Source: Tolypeutes matacus (Eukaryota; Chordata; Mammalia; Cingulata; Chlamyphoridae). From it: a stretch of 64,000 nucleotides of DNA. The position numbers were made by a program, and so were the translations under genes. The notes under the pieces are model-generated. The model was not told the origin of the DNA. It saw only the letters and a list, made by a program, of their open reading frames with translations, and did no database searches. The stretch covers positions 25,073,234-25,137,233 of the forward strand of contig JAKSZT010053883.1 of assembly GCA_026826555.1 (NCBI GenBank), given 5' to 3'. Positions 46,991 to 58,019 of this stretch are shown piece by piece (the first letter of the stretch is position 1; each line of letters opens with the position of its first letter).

Positions 46991-48588
46991 CAGTCTACCA
47001 CACATCTTTTGCCCATTTCTAATTGGATTGTTTGTTTCATTCATGTTGCAGTAGTTCTTCATATACTCTGAATACAAGTCCTTTGTTAAATATAAGTATT
47101 ATGAATGTTTTCCTCAAGTCTGTGACATGCTTATTCACTTTCTTTAAAAAAAAAAATTAATCATGATGAAATTCAATTTAAACATTTTTTGAGTATGTGG
47201 TTAGTACTTCTTGGGTCCTAAGAAACTTTTGCTAATCCTAAGGTCATAAAGATAGTCTGTTATGTTTTCTTCTAGAATCTTTATGGTTCTAGCTTTTTCA
47301 CTTGGGTTTATCATCCAACTCAAATTAATTTTTGTTTACGGAGGAGGGCAGGAGTTGGGTTCATTTTTTTTTTTTCAAATGAATATCCAGCGGCTCCAGC
47401 ACCATGTTTCTAAAAGATTTTTCTTTCCCCATTGAATAAACTTGACACCTTAGTAGAAAATCCATTGAATATATATTTACTGTTGTAAATAGTATTGTTA
47501 TTTTATTTTTCAATTGATTGTGGCTAGTATACAGAAATGCAATTCACTTTCGTGTGTTAACTGTGTCTTGTGTACTTGCTAAATTCACTTTTAATTTTAG
47601 TAGGGTTTTGTGTGTGTGTGTGTGTTTTTGCTTTGTTTTGGTTTTGGTTTTGGTAGATCCCATAGGGTTTGCTATGTATACAATCATAGGGGACTGAACA
47701 ATGATGGTTTCACTTTTATTTTCCAATCATTGTGCCTTTTATTTCTTTTTCTGTTATTATTCACTTGGCTGGAACTTTCCGGTACAATGTTAAATAGAAG
47801 TGGTAGGAACAAAATGTTTGCCCTGTTCCTAATATTAAGAGAAATGTTTCCAATTTTTCACCATTAAGTATGATGTTAGCTGTAGATTTTTAATAGATGC
47901 TTTTAATCAGAAGTTCCCTTTTATTCTTAATTTGCAGAGAGGTGCTTGGTTGTTTCTTTTTAAAATCATGAACAGGTGTTAACTTTTGTAAAATGTTTTT
48001 TTCTGTATTTATTGAGATCATTTTGTGTTTTTTATATTTTTGTTTGTTAATATGATGAATTGCAATGATTAATTTTTAAATGTTAAACCAGTCTTATATT
48101 CCTAGGATAAATCTCATTTGGTATTGATGTTTTATCCTTTTATATATTGCTGGATTCAATTTGCTAATGTATTCTAAAGGGTTTCCTATAACTATATTCA
48201 TGAGTGATATTAGGCTGTGATTTTTCTTGTAATCATGATTAGGTTCTTTCCATCTATTTTCTTTAGCATATAATCATAGTTATTTTAAAGTTCTTATCTG
48301 CTAACTCCAATTAGAGGATCACTATGGATCTTATTCTATTTTTTCTTGATTATAAGTCATATTTTCCAGTCTGCTTGTATGTCTAATAATGTCTACTCAT
48401 CTCCAACATAACATATTTTTGAAATTTGTAAATTACATTTCTCTGATTACTTATAAGCTTAAGCATCTTTACACATGTTTACTGGCCATTTGATTTTCCT
48501 CTTTTGTGAAGTGCCTGTTCAAGTATTTTCTCCATCATTCGATCATTCGATTAGGCTGTCTTTTATTAATCATTTTGAAGGTGTATAT

Positions 48589-48791
48589 CAGGGGTTCTTA
48601 ACCAGGGGTCCAAAAGATTTCAGGGGGTCCGTGAGCTTGAAGTTTTTAAAAAGCAACTTATCTTTACTTTCTTTGACCTCTGATATTGAGTGTCATAAAA
48701 CTATCTGCCACTACATTCTGAGAAGGGGTCTGTGGTTTTCACCTGATTGGCAAAGGGGTCCATGGAACAAAAAAAATGGTTAAGAGCCCTG
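48589..48791 (+). mobile_element. complete hAT-Charlie MITE with 8-bp TSD
   Basis: Terminal inverted repeats CAGGGGTTCTTAACC and GGTTAAGAGCCCTG, and a perfect 8-bp target duplication GTGTATAT (48581-48588 and 48792-48799), the hAT hallmark. 203 bases, no coding capacity. Same family as 5085-5275. Confidence 0.95.
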
Positions 48792-49120
48792 GTGTATATG
48801 AATTGATATATCTTTCTGATGGGCAGGTCCAGTTATTATTATACAGTGACTCTAATCTCAATAGCACTTCTCACCTTAAAGACTACTCTGTCTGAAATTA
48901 ATAAATGTATATATTTGATTAGTAAACCTCACCCAGAGGGGACTTCCACTTCCCTTGACTGATTTGGATGTTAGTTTTTATTGTTTTACAGGTTATCCTA
49001 GAGGTTATAATCTTCACACTTAACTTGTCTAGTTAGTCAGCACCTTTACTTGAAGAAAATGCAAGGATCTTCCAACAGTTTAATTCCATCTACACACCTC
49101 CTGACTTATTTATCACTTTT

Positions 49121-49304
49121 TTTTTTTTTTTTTTAAGATTTTATTTATTTATTCATTTATCCCCCCCTTGCTGCTTGTGCTTGCTGGGTCAGCTAACCAC
49201 GCCGTGCGGGCGGGCTTGCCTTCACCAGGAGGCCCCGGGAACCGAACCCGGGGCCTCCCATATGGTAAATGGGAGCCCTACTGATTGAGCCACAGCCGCT
49301 TCCC
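49121..49304 (-). mobile_element. armadillo tRNA-SINE
   Basis: T-rich tail, 'attttatttatttattcatt' linker, body and head 'gattgagccacagccgcttc'. Perfect 14-bp target duplication TATTTATCACTTTT at 49107-49120 and 49305-49318. Confidence 0.97.
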
Positions 49305-49933
49305 TATTTATCACTTTTGTCATATATTTTACTTCTATATTATTTTCTGTTTTGAGCACCACAAAACATTATTATTGTTTTATGCAGTCAAGAGTCTAGA
49401 TTTTCCTACATATTTACTATTTTCATTGCCCTTCATTCTTCCTAAAATCTCTGATCTTCCATCTGGTATCTTTTTCCTTCTACCTTGAGTGTGCTAGTGG
49501 TATCACTCTTCCAGATTTTGTTAGTCTAAAAATGTCTTTATTTCACCTTCCTTCTTACATGCTTTTCATTGGGCATAGAATTCTAGGCTGGCAGTTATTC
49601 TCTTTCAGCACACTAAAGATAATCTTTCTGCTGAATAACTTGCTCCTTTAAAGAGAATTGGTCTTATTTTTCTGGCAGCTTTTTAAATTTTCTTTTTGTC
49701 TTTGGTAGACTGCTGCCTCACCATGATATATCTAGGTGTGAATTTTTTTAAAAAATGTACCCTACTTGGGCATTTTGAATCTGTAGATTGATATATTTTA
49801 TCAGTTCTAGAAGATCAGCCATTGACTCTTCAAATATCATCTCAGCCCCGTTCTCTCTCTCTTCTCTCCTTCAGGGATTCCATTTAAATCTCTGTTAGAT
49901 GTTTCTCATTTATTTTCCAAGCCTCTTACCCTC

Positions 49934-50304
49934 TGTTGGGGATTGAATCATGTATCCCACAATGTGTTCCTATGGGTGTGAACCCATTTGTGACCAGGAC
50001 CCTTTGAGGATATTATTAATTAAGGTGTGGCTAAATTGAATCAGAGTCGGTCTTTGTCCATATAAATGGAGGCCTTAGAGAGAGAGAAAATCCAGTCAGA
50101 AGAAGCCAGAAGTCAGAAGAAGCCAGAGAGGAGAGAGAGAGAGACTCCATCACCAGAATCCTAGGACCCCAGAGGAGAGCATAGCTTTGATGACATCTTA
50201 ATTTTGGACTTCTAACCTTCATTACTGGGAGAAAAATAAATGCTTGTTGTTTAAGCCAAGCCATTGTGTGGTATTTGTCAAAGCAACTCTGACACACTAA
50301 GACA
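49934..50304 (+). mobile_element. MLT1/MaLR-like solo LTR
   Basis: Starts TGTTGGGGATTGAATCATGT, contains 'tccatataaatggag' (TATA region) and 'aaaaataaatgcttgttgtt' (poly(A) signal), ends 'gacacactaagaca'. Flanks CCCTC and TCCTC agree at 4 of 5. Confidence 0.88.
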
Positions 50305-50530
50305 TCCTCTCTTCTGTATTGTTTTTTAATCTTTTTGTTTCCCCATGTTCATTCTGGATTGTATCTTCTGAAATTTCTTCTAGTTCACCAGTTCTCACTT
50401 CAGCTATGTCTACTTTGCTTTAAACTTGTCATTGACTTCTTAATTTTTGTTAGTATGTTATTCACTTCTAGAGGTTCCATTTAGCTTTTTACAAATCTAC
50501 TGTCACTTTTTATAATTTCCCATTTCCAGT

Positions 50531-51004
50531 AGTTAGAAAGAAGTTTGGTCTTGGAAGAAATAAAGCTCACCCGATTGTGGAGAAGAAAAGATTTTATTCT
50601 TAACCTTGCAAGAAGGGGCACACAACCAGAACATGTGGCTGGTCTGCCAAACAAAAGAAAGTGACACAATTTATACCCCTAAACCTAGCATGCAAGCCCT
50701 CCCCTGTTTCTCCATGGACTGAGTACTCCAGAGGTTACAGTGTATCCGAGAGGTCTAACTTTCCCCTGCAAGTCCCCTAGTCTTAGATTAACAGTTTCCC
50801 TTATCACTTTCCAGCAATTTTGGCCAGTTACTTGCCCTTTCACCAAAGGAGGAATGGAATTTGATACTGATTTCTGAGTTGTCTAAGTCTTTCTTGCCTG
50901 CCCTTTTTACCAGCTGTAGGACCAGTTTGAGCTGGTTTCCTTTATTCCTGTTTAACTAGGGCGTAGGTGGCTGATGCAATAGCCTGCCAAATGATATTAG
51001 TCTG
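50531..51004 (-). mobile_element. putative ERV1-type solo LTR
   Basis: On the minus strand a TATAAATTG box (reverse of about 50670-50680) lies about 90 bases before AATAAAATC (reverse of about 50588-50597), followed by a U5-like stretch to about 50531. This promoter and poly(A) spacing is that of an LTR. Boundaries approximate; no target duplication found. Confidence 0.55.
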
Positions 51005-51720
51005 ATTCCCCCTGCCCTTTATTACCTTTATGTGAAAACTAAACTTATCTATGTTTCTTACACATGCAAATATTTTCAAGCTAGTCTTTTGTTTCTTTAA
51101 GTATAGTTGTTTTGTATTGCATATAAAATAATCACAATGTCTGGATTCTTTAGAGGTATGATTTGTTGTTTCTTGTTTTTTCTGCTTCTTACCATGGGAA
51201 CTTAATTCTGTGTGCTTGATTATCTTTTACTTTGTGCATGCCATTGTGCTTGAAAATGTATTTGTGGGACAAATTTGGAGCCTATGCTGAAGGCATCTTC
51301 CTCCATAGAAGATTTCCATTTGTTTCTTTCAGGATCCCAAGGGCACAAATAGCCAGGGGTCACCTCCATCCAAGTTTAAGGCTTGAGTTCCATGAACCTC
51401 CCAGAAGATGCAAACTAGAGTTGCAAGTCTGTACTAGGTATGGTTTACTTCTGAGAGTCTGGCTCTTTGAGATCCCAGCTTATTGTGGGGAGGGCCTTCT
51501 ATATGACCCCCCACCACCACCACCATGTGTGGCCCAGGGTCTTGCAACCAGAAAGAAATAGAGCTGCAAACTGAGGACTATCTTACACCAGGTTTGGTGC
51601 TCTCTTCTCCCTCGCCTAGCAGTACCCTCTTTAGCCTTGGTTTCTCCCTAAGTAGTGAACCAGTCATACCAAATGGTTTCTGTGGACACAATGGACCAGA
51701 CCTTCTGCAATCAGGCTTTC

Positions 51721-52564
51721 ACGGTTTTTCAATTCTCTGAGACCCACTCGACCTCCCTTCCCCCTCCCCTTTTTGGTTCAGGGACTTATTCTGCTTAGAC
51801 TTGATGCCCCCGGCTAGTCGTGGAGAATTCCCATACCATCCACAAGGGGGCAGTGGTGTGCAGAGAACACACCACAGATTCTGAGCTGACCCCACAGCCC
51901 AGGGCTTTCCTTTGCAAAGAAGTCTTTGCTTCCTACTGTCAGAGTAAAGGGTAAATGATTTTGCCTGGAATTCAAGGCTCCATGTCCTTTCTGCTTCATT
52001 TCATTTCATTCATCAAACTGACTGATGCTTCCTGTGGCACAGAGGAGGGGCCTTGGAGATGAGTCATACCCTAGCCCTGTAGTCTTGAGACTCAATCCTT
52101 CTCTCTAGGCTAGGCTTTGGGCTGATTCTCCCACCTCCCTCCCTTTGCTCCTACAGTTCCCTCCCTGAAGCTCTTCCCCTTCTTTCATCATTGCCATTAC
52201 ATTTCCCCTTACTTACTCAGCTCAGATGACTTTCCTCCCTGGAGGCACCTGATTACCCCATCAGAATCCCCCTCTCCTGCCCTGGGGCTCCCAGCCCTGG
52301 TTCTGTGTCTAGATTCCAGTCTGGCCATGTGCTGGTCTCACCCTCCAGACCGGAAGCTCCTCAGGCAGCCTGGGCCCCTGTGCCAGCTGGGGCGAGGGAA
52401 GTGGGAAGAAGATTCGCAGGCTGGGATTTCTGGCAGGGCAGAGCCCAGCACCCAGAGTGACCCACAGTGGCAGTTCCTTTCTACACCCCAAACTCCAAGC
52501 CTCTTGGGGCCCAGCTTTGCACTTGTTGTGGAAGAGATGACAAGGGAAACTTCCAGTTCCAGGA
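51721..52564. other. intergenic, no gene supported
   Basis: Moderately GC-rich, no repeat recognised. Open frames at 52309-52590 (minus) and 52327-52578 (plus) overlap each other and lack a domain. Confidence 0.45.
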
Positions 52565-52832
52565 ATCAGTGGATTTAAAAAATGAAACAATAAAAGTTCC
52601 AGAAGAAAATAGGAAATTTTCTGATCAACTTTGGAGTTAGAAAGTCTTTTCTATGACTCAAATCATAAGTTATAAAGAAAAAGAAATATAAATGGCTCTT
52701 AAGCTTTTGAAGAAATGTTCAGTCTCATTTATAAGAAAGTAATTGCAAATTTAAAATACATTAAGATTCTATTTTTCACCTATCAATCAGATTGGCAAGA
52801 TCTAAACATTTGATCATGTTTATTTGTTTGTT

Positions 52833-53525
52833 TGTATCTTAGTTTTCCAAAGGGCTGTCAATGCAAAGTACCAGAAATGTGTTGGCTTTTATAATGGGAA
52901 TTTTATTAGGGGAAACTCTTATAGTTCCGAGGCTGTGAAATGTCCAAATCAAGGCACCATCAGAGATGCTTTCTCACCAAAGTCAGCTACTGGTGATCCT
53001 GGTGTCCTGCCACTCACCAAAGCAAGATGTGGGTGATCTATGCGGAGGTCCCTGCCTTCCCCTCAAGGCTCACCGTCTCCTGGAGTTCAGCTGGGGACCA
53101 TCAAGCATATAGCAGGGCTTGTCTCCTCAGCCTTGAGCTGCTCTGCGGGCCCAGCCCTTCAGGGGCCTCTTTCTGTGCCTCTGTGTTCTACTGAGTTCAG
53201 ACTCCGGGACCTTTCTCAGCCTCTCAGGCTTCTCTGTTTTCCTGCAGACCTCTCTCTCTCTCATGGCAAGATCAAAATGGTGGCTTCCTTTCTATGTGTC
53301 TCTCTCTCTGTGTCTCAGTTTATATCAGAACCAGCAAGAGAGCTGAGACCCAACCTGACTTAGGCGTCACTGAGTTCAAGCAAAAGCCCTAAACTGGTCT
53401 TATAAAGTTATCTAATCCAAGGTCCTTTAACTGAATTTAATGCAGTCAAAGGGCCTCATACCCACAGGAATGGATTAGTTAAAAAACATAATCTCTTTTT
53501 GGGATTCATCAAATTCAAACTGTCA
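52833..53525 (-). mobile_element. MaLR-like solo LTR
   Basis: Starts TGTATCTTAGTTTTCC and ends 'aattcaaactgtca'. Family blocks throughout. Flanks TTGTT and TAGTT agree at 4 of 5. Confidence 0.85.
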
Positions 53526-53584
53526 TAGTTTCTTTTCTTTTTTTTTTTTTCTTCTCTTCTCTTTTCTTTCTTTTCTTTTCTTTG
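53526..53584. repeat. (TTTTC)n polypyrimidine tract
   Basis: About 55 bases of T with C interruptions, next to the LTR. Confidence 0.95.
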
Positions 53585-53659
53585 GTGACATTGTGGGGAA
53601 GCAGGCACTCTCATCATTACTGGGGAAGGGGGACTCCAGTGCAAAATATGTATATCTAA

Positions 53660-54693
53660 ATTACAGTACACCTGATAGGCAGAATTCCAGGATGGCCCTC
53701 AGTGATCCCTTGTGCAATCTCCTGTCCTTGGGTGTGGGTGCAGCCTGTGAATATGATGAAATATCATTCCTGATTACATTCCATTATATGGCAAAAGAGA
53801 TTTTGCGGATGTAAGTGGGGTCCCAAATCAATTGACCTTAAGATAGGGAGATTATCCTGCTATGGCTGGACCTACTTGGGTGAGCCTTTTTTTTTTTTAG
53901 CCTTGATTTTTTTTTTTAATTTATTTTTATTCCCCTCCCCAAGATGGCTCTCTCATCTGTCTGCTCTTTTTCTGCTTGTCTTCTTTAGGAGGCTCCAGAA
54001 ACTGAAACTAGGACGTCCCATGTGGGAGGCAAGTGCCCAACCACCTGAGCCACATCCGCTCCCTGCTGGTTGCATCCTCAACTGGTTGTGGCATCTGCTG
54101 GTTGCCATGTCTGCTGGTTGCAGCAGTTGTGGCATTTGCTGGTTGTAGCATCTGCTCCTTTGCAGCATCCGCTTATTTTCTTTAGGAGACACTGGGAATG
54201 AACCTGGGACCTTCCATGTGGGAGGCAGGTGCCCAACTGCTTGAGCCACATCCGCTCCCTTGGGTGAGTCTTTTGAAAGCAGAGTTTTCTCTGGCTCATT
54301 GCAAAAGAGGAAGCCAGAGATTTGAAGCACGGGAAGGATTTGCCATGAAAATAGAGGGATGCAGAGGACGAGGAATGTGGGCATCCTCAGGGGCTGTGAG
54401 CATTCCTCCCCTCCCACCCCGGAGCCCCTGCCAATAGCCAGCAAGAAAATAGAGACCCCAGTCCTACAATCACGAAGAACCAAATTTTGCCAATAAGAAG
54501 AACGAGCTCTGAAGCAGATGTTTCCCCAGAGAACTGAGCCTTTGCCTGCCCTCGATTTTAGTGGCATACTGCCCTGAGCAGAGAACCCAGCACACCATGC
54601 CAGAATTCTGACCTGTGGGCTAAGAAATAGAAGTTGTTTGAAGCTATTAATTTTGTGGTAATTTGTTAACAGCAATAAAAAAACTAATACCAC
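53660..54693 (+). mobile_element. MaLR/ERVL-class LTR, SINE-interrupted
   Basis: 'gatggccctcagtgatccct', 'caaaagagattttgcggatg', then after the SINE 'gccaatagccagcaagaaaa', 'tgtgggctaagaaatagaag' and the end 'tttgtggtaatttgttaaca' to 'aaactaataccaca'. These match the order of an old mammalian LTR. The 265-codon minus frame over it is an accident of SINE and LTR sequence. Confidence 0.7.
53891..54259 (-). mobile_element. compound SINE with internal tandem array
   Basis: Two heads (53985-54064 and 54185-54259) surround an array at 54064-54170 of units of 16-32 bases beginning tgctggttg. Target duplication TTGGGTGAGYCTTTT at 53876-53890 and 54260-54274, one mismatch, so the whole compound came in as one unit. 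Confidence 0.9.
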
Positions 54694-54928
54694 ACTTTTC
54701 AACACAGCAATCAACTTTTGGGAACTTATCTTATGAATACACTTATACATATATGAAACAATATATGTATAAGATTATTTATTGCAGTATTGTGATAAAA
54801 AATTTTTTTAAAAATCCAGCCCAAAGCAAAACAGTAGAAAGAACTCAAATGTCTATCAATGGGGAACAGATTAAATAAATTATTTCAACCTATACAATAC
54901 TATTTAGTGATATAAAAGAATGAGGAAG

Positions 54929-55104
54929 GGAAGCGGCTGTGGCTCAATCAGTAGGGCTCCCGTTTACCATATGGGAGGCCCCGGGTTCGGTTCCCCGGGC
55001 CTCCTGGTGAAGGCAAGCCCGCCCGCACGACGTGGTTAACTGACCCAGCGAGCACAAGCAGCAAGGGGAGCATAAATGAATAAATAAATAAAATCTTAAA
55101 AAAA
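54929..55104 (+). mobile_element. armadillo tRNA-SINE in L1
   Basis: Head, body, linker and A-tail. Perfect 15-bp target duplication AAAAGAATGAGGAAG/AAAAGAATGAGGAAG at 54914-54928 and 55105-55119. Confidence 0.97.
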
Positions 55105-55433
55105 AAAAGAATGAGGAAGTTCTCTATTTACTGATAGGGAAAGATTTCAAAGATGATCCAGCACAATGTATGTAGTTTGCTACCTTTTAGGTGAAAACAG
55201 GAACTAAGAGTTTATATTCATTTTTGTATTTGCATAAAGAAACTCTGAAAGAATACATAAGATCCTAATAAAAAGTGGTGATGTGTAGGGGGTGAGGACG
55301 AGGAGGTAGAAGAGGGCAAATGGGGCACATGGGTGAGAGTAAGACTGTACTCTATAATTTATATATATATTTGGAACCATGAAGAGGTATTAATTAATGA
55401 AAAATCAAATAAAAATGATACTTTAAAAAAGGA

Positions 55434-55530
55434 GGGGGACGGATGTGGCTCAAATGGTAGGGCATCCGTCTCCCATATGGAGGGACCCGGGTTCGATACC
55501 CGGGACTTCCCGGTAAAAAAAAAAAAAAAA
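55434..55530 (+). mobile_element. armadillo tRNA-SINE, short young type
   Basis: One head ('gacggatgtggctcaaatgg') with a canonical B box GGTTCGATACC and a 16-base pure A-tail. The intact promoter and pure tail suggest recent insertion. No clear target duplication, since the left flank is also A-rich. Confidence 0.9.
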
Positions 55531-55671
55531 GGAATCAGTGGGGTACTGCCCTCCCAGCTTCTTCCCGGGCCTGGGCCTGCTCCCTTGCCTTGGCCCCACG
55601 GGTTGATTCTGAGACACATGGGAATGCTTGACCTCTGAGATGCCTCCTCATTCCCCCTTCAGCCCTAAGGG
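55531..55671. other. intergenic
   Basis: No feature seen. Confidence 0.5.
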
Positions 55672-55862
55672 AACACGAGTCAGGGATTCAAATCTTGGCT
55701 CTGCCCTCACTAGCTGTGTCTGGGTGAGCCATCTCTCTGGGACTCAGTTTCCCCATCTGTGAAATGGGGATAATAATACCTCTAAGGGTTGCTGGGGGAT
55801 TGGATGAGATAACCCATGTCAAGGCCAGCCCACGGAAGGTGTCTAGGCCGTCATTTGTGCTG
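55672..55862 (+). mobile_element. MIR SINE
   Basis: Near full-length MIR: 'gattcaaatcttggctctgc', 'gactcagtttccccatctgt', 'gggataataatacctctaag'. Confidence 0.92.
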
Positions 55863-57084
55863 GCTGGGATGTGGGAACGACCGTGAGTTCATAGAGCACA
55901 GAGCAGATGGATCATAAATGACAGTCCCATTTCCTTCCCACTGACTCACTGTGTGACGGGCCCGGGTCCTCCCCCTCTGCACCAGTCATGAGATGAGGAG
56001 CTCAGGGGGTTGCTCTGATTTATGAGTGTCATGTCCTCGGTGACCCTCGAGGGCCCCCCTCGCTTCAGATACCAGTTAGTGAGGCCCAGAGAGGGTGGCG
56101 ACTGGGCCCCGATCCCAGCCAGGCCTGTGGCCTGCCTGCCTTTTCCTGCCCAAGGACATTTTGTATCCAAGAGGCCATGTTGCAACATGGGAGAGACCCT
56201 CCAGAAAATGTCTTCCCGCAAGCCCACCCTGTGGCTTCCCTGGGCCTCTCCCCAGGCTCTGCCCCACCAGCAGGGGGCAGAGAATGAACAGTGCATGACT
56301 GAAGGTCCTTAAGGGGATACCTCACCCCCGCCTCTGGTCTTGGGGGTGGGGTCTAGCCAATGAGGGGCAAGGGGCTTCCCAGGAGCTAGGTCACTAGCTT
56401 CCAGCCCCTCACCCGCAGCTCCCCGCCTCCCAAGGTTCATGGTCTCCTGCCGTCTCCCTGCTGCTCAGAGTTACTGGCCTTGACGGAGTCACTTCTCCTC
56501 CCTGGGCCAGAGAGCAAGGGGCCTTGGGTTCTGACAACTGCCCAGGTCTTCAGCGGCTGCCTCTGCCCTTGCCCCTGGGTTTCATGGGCTTCCTGGGATC
56601 CCGGACCAATCTATCCTACCCCTTGTTTGATTAGGGCGAGGCTCGTTTCTGACACGTGAGCCTTGCCCTGACATATGTCACTTGAGTGTATCTTGGAGCA
56701 GATGCTGATTGCTGCCTTCCGTGTTTGTGGCAGGTGTGGGCATGGGTAGTCCCGGGCCCTCACATTACTGCTCACTCACGGGAGCTGCCTGGGGCTGCGT
56801 GTTACTGTTCAAGCTCAAGTACCAAGAGAATCGAGAGAGACCCCTCACATGTGCCAGCACTGCAGAGTCCAAACTACCGATTCTAAGCCAGTTTTCACGG
56901 AGTTAATCTGGTTTTAGTACAGGTTGACTCAAGGGCTTTGGGCTGGTTTGCTAGTTTTAACTGATTCCGCCCCCTTTATGTTGGTTTCAGTGAATGTGAG
57001 TCCATTTGGTTCAAACTGAGCTCGACTCGAGCTCTTTCGCATGTTTTGGTTTGGGTTAGTTTCACAATAGCAGATACTTGTGAT
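55863..57084. other. intergenic, GC-rich, no gene supported
   Basis: Largely repeat-free. Overlapping open frames of 60-116 codons lie on both strands at 55946-56325 without a known domain. 56895-57070 is a run of GGTTT- and CAAACT-like words with no family match. Confidence 0.45.
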
Positions 57085-57275
57085 AGGTCAGAATAGCCTA
57101 TTCCAAGTGTCTCACATGTATGAATTATCTCATCTTCAAACAACCCAGCAGGCAGGGACTAGTATTAGTGTCCTCATTTTTACACATAGAGAAACTGAGG
57201 CACAGAGAGCTTAAGAAGCCTGCCCCAGGTTACAAGGTTACTGAGAGGTGGAGCCAGGATTTGAACTACTCCATT
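57085..57275 (-). mobile_element. MIR-family SINE, minus strand
   Basis: 'tgaattatctcatcttcaaa', 'gagaaactgaggcacagaga' and 'gtggagccaggatttgaact' are MIR text in reverse. Confidence 0.88.
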
Positions 57276-58019
57276 TGGTCACTGAGTCGATGCCCTTAGC
57301 CTCAATATTATGGTCTGCCACTGCAGAGTGAGTCGGTCTGAGCCATTTCAAGATGACTCGATGTCCCTTTTGCATGTACGGGCTACCCTGTGCTGGCAGC
57401 TCTCGGGACTCACGGGTCCTTGCATGGAGAGACACTAAAGTCACACCACGGTATTGCCCCAAAGACCCAGCTCTTCAGAGCGCGTCTTCCCGGTGGACTG
57501 GGATTCACCCGACTACTGGGGTTTTATCACTTTCTGCTAAAGGATCAAAAGATAAACGTGGAAAGTGTGCTTCCAGCCACAGAAGGGCCTGCTCTGACAG
57601 GGAGAGACTGGCGATCGGGAGGGAGGGTCTTACCAAGGAACAAAGCCCCCAGTGAGGCAAGCAGGGCAGGAATTCAGAGCCCAGGAAGACGGAGTTGGCC
57701 TGTGGTAGGAGCTGGGACTGGCACTGGAGAGGGAAGAAGAGGAACTAGTCATTTGAAGGTGAAGGAGCCTCCCTCTATGGTTTCTAGTTTTTCCCATGAG
57801 CAAATTACAGTCAAAATGAGGCAGATGGAGGACGGAGATTAGGTGTGACATTGCTGTGGGTCCTCTCTCTAGTCTTCGGCCCTCTTTCCAGGTCTGAGCT
57901 GGAAAATGATGTAGGTCACTCCTGCGTACGCGACTGGCCTACTTGGCGAAGCAGTCCCAGGCCTGGCCCAGATCCACGGGGAGGGAGGAGCGAAGGGTTT
58001 GTGGCTGAACACCCAGAAG
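57276..58019. other. intergenic, no gene supported
   Basis: No repeat recognised. The 150-codon plus frame (57390-57842) has no known domain and no defensible splice sites. Confidence 0.45.

Larger units (their letters stand above)
46991..51720 (-). mobile_element. old L1, diverged, with nested insertions
   Basis: Antisense L1 text from the 3' side ('cttttgcccatttctaattg' at 47008) through ORF2-like stretches, an ORF1-like part at 49530-49910 ('ggcatagaattctaggctgg') and the 5' part up to about 51700 ('gcatcttcctccatagaaga'). No frame survives. May be more than one copy. The (GT)n at 47611-47628 lies inside. Confidence 0.65.
52565..55432 (+). mobile_element. old L1 3' part, split by LTRs and SINEs
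   Basis: Sense L1 pieces at 52565-52832, 54694-54928 and 55120-55432 ('gaactcaaatgtctatcaat', 'taaataaattatttcaacct', 'caaataaaaatgatacttta') belong to one 3' end. The gaps are filled by LTRs and a SINE. No frame remains. Confidence 0.7.

Noticed and set aside
53953..54750. 265-codon open frame on the minus strand
   Set aside because: It runs across an old LTR and a compound SINE; the residues come from repeat sequence and the frame has no domain.
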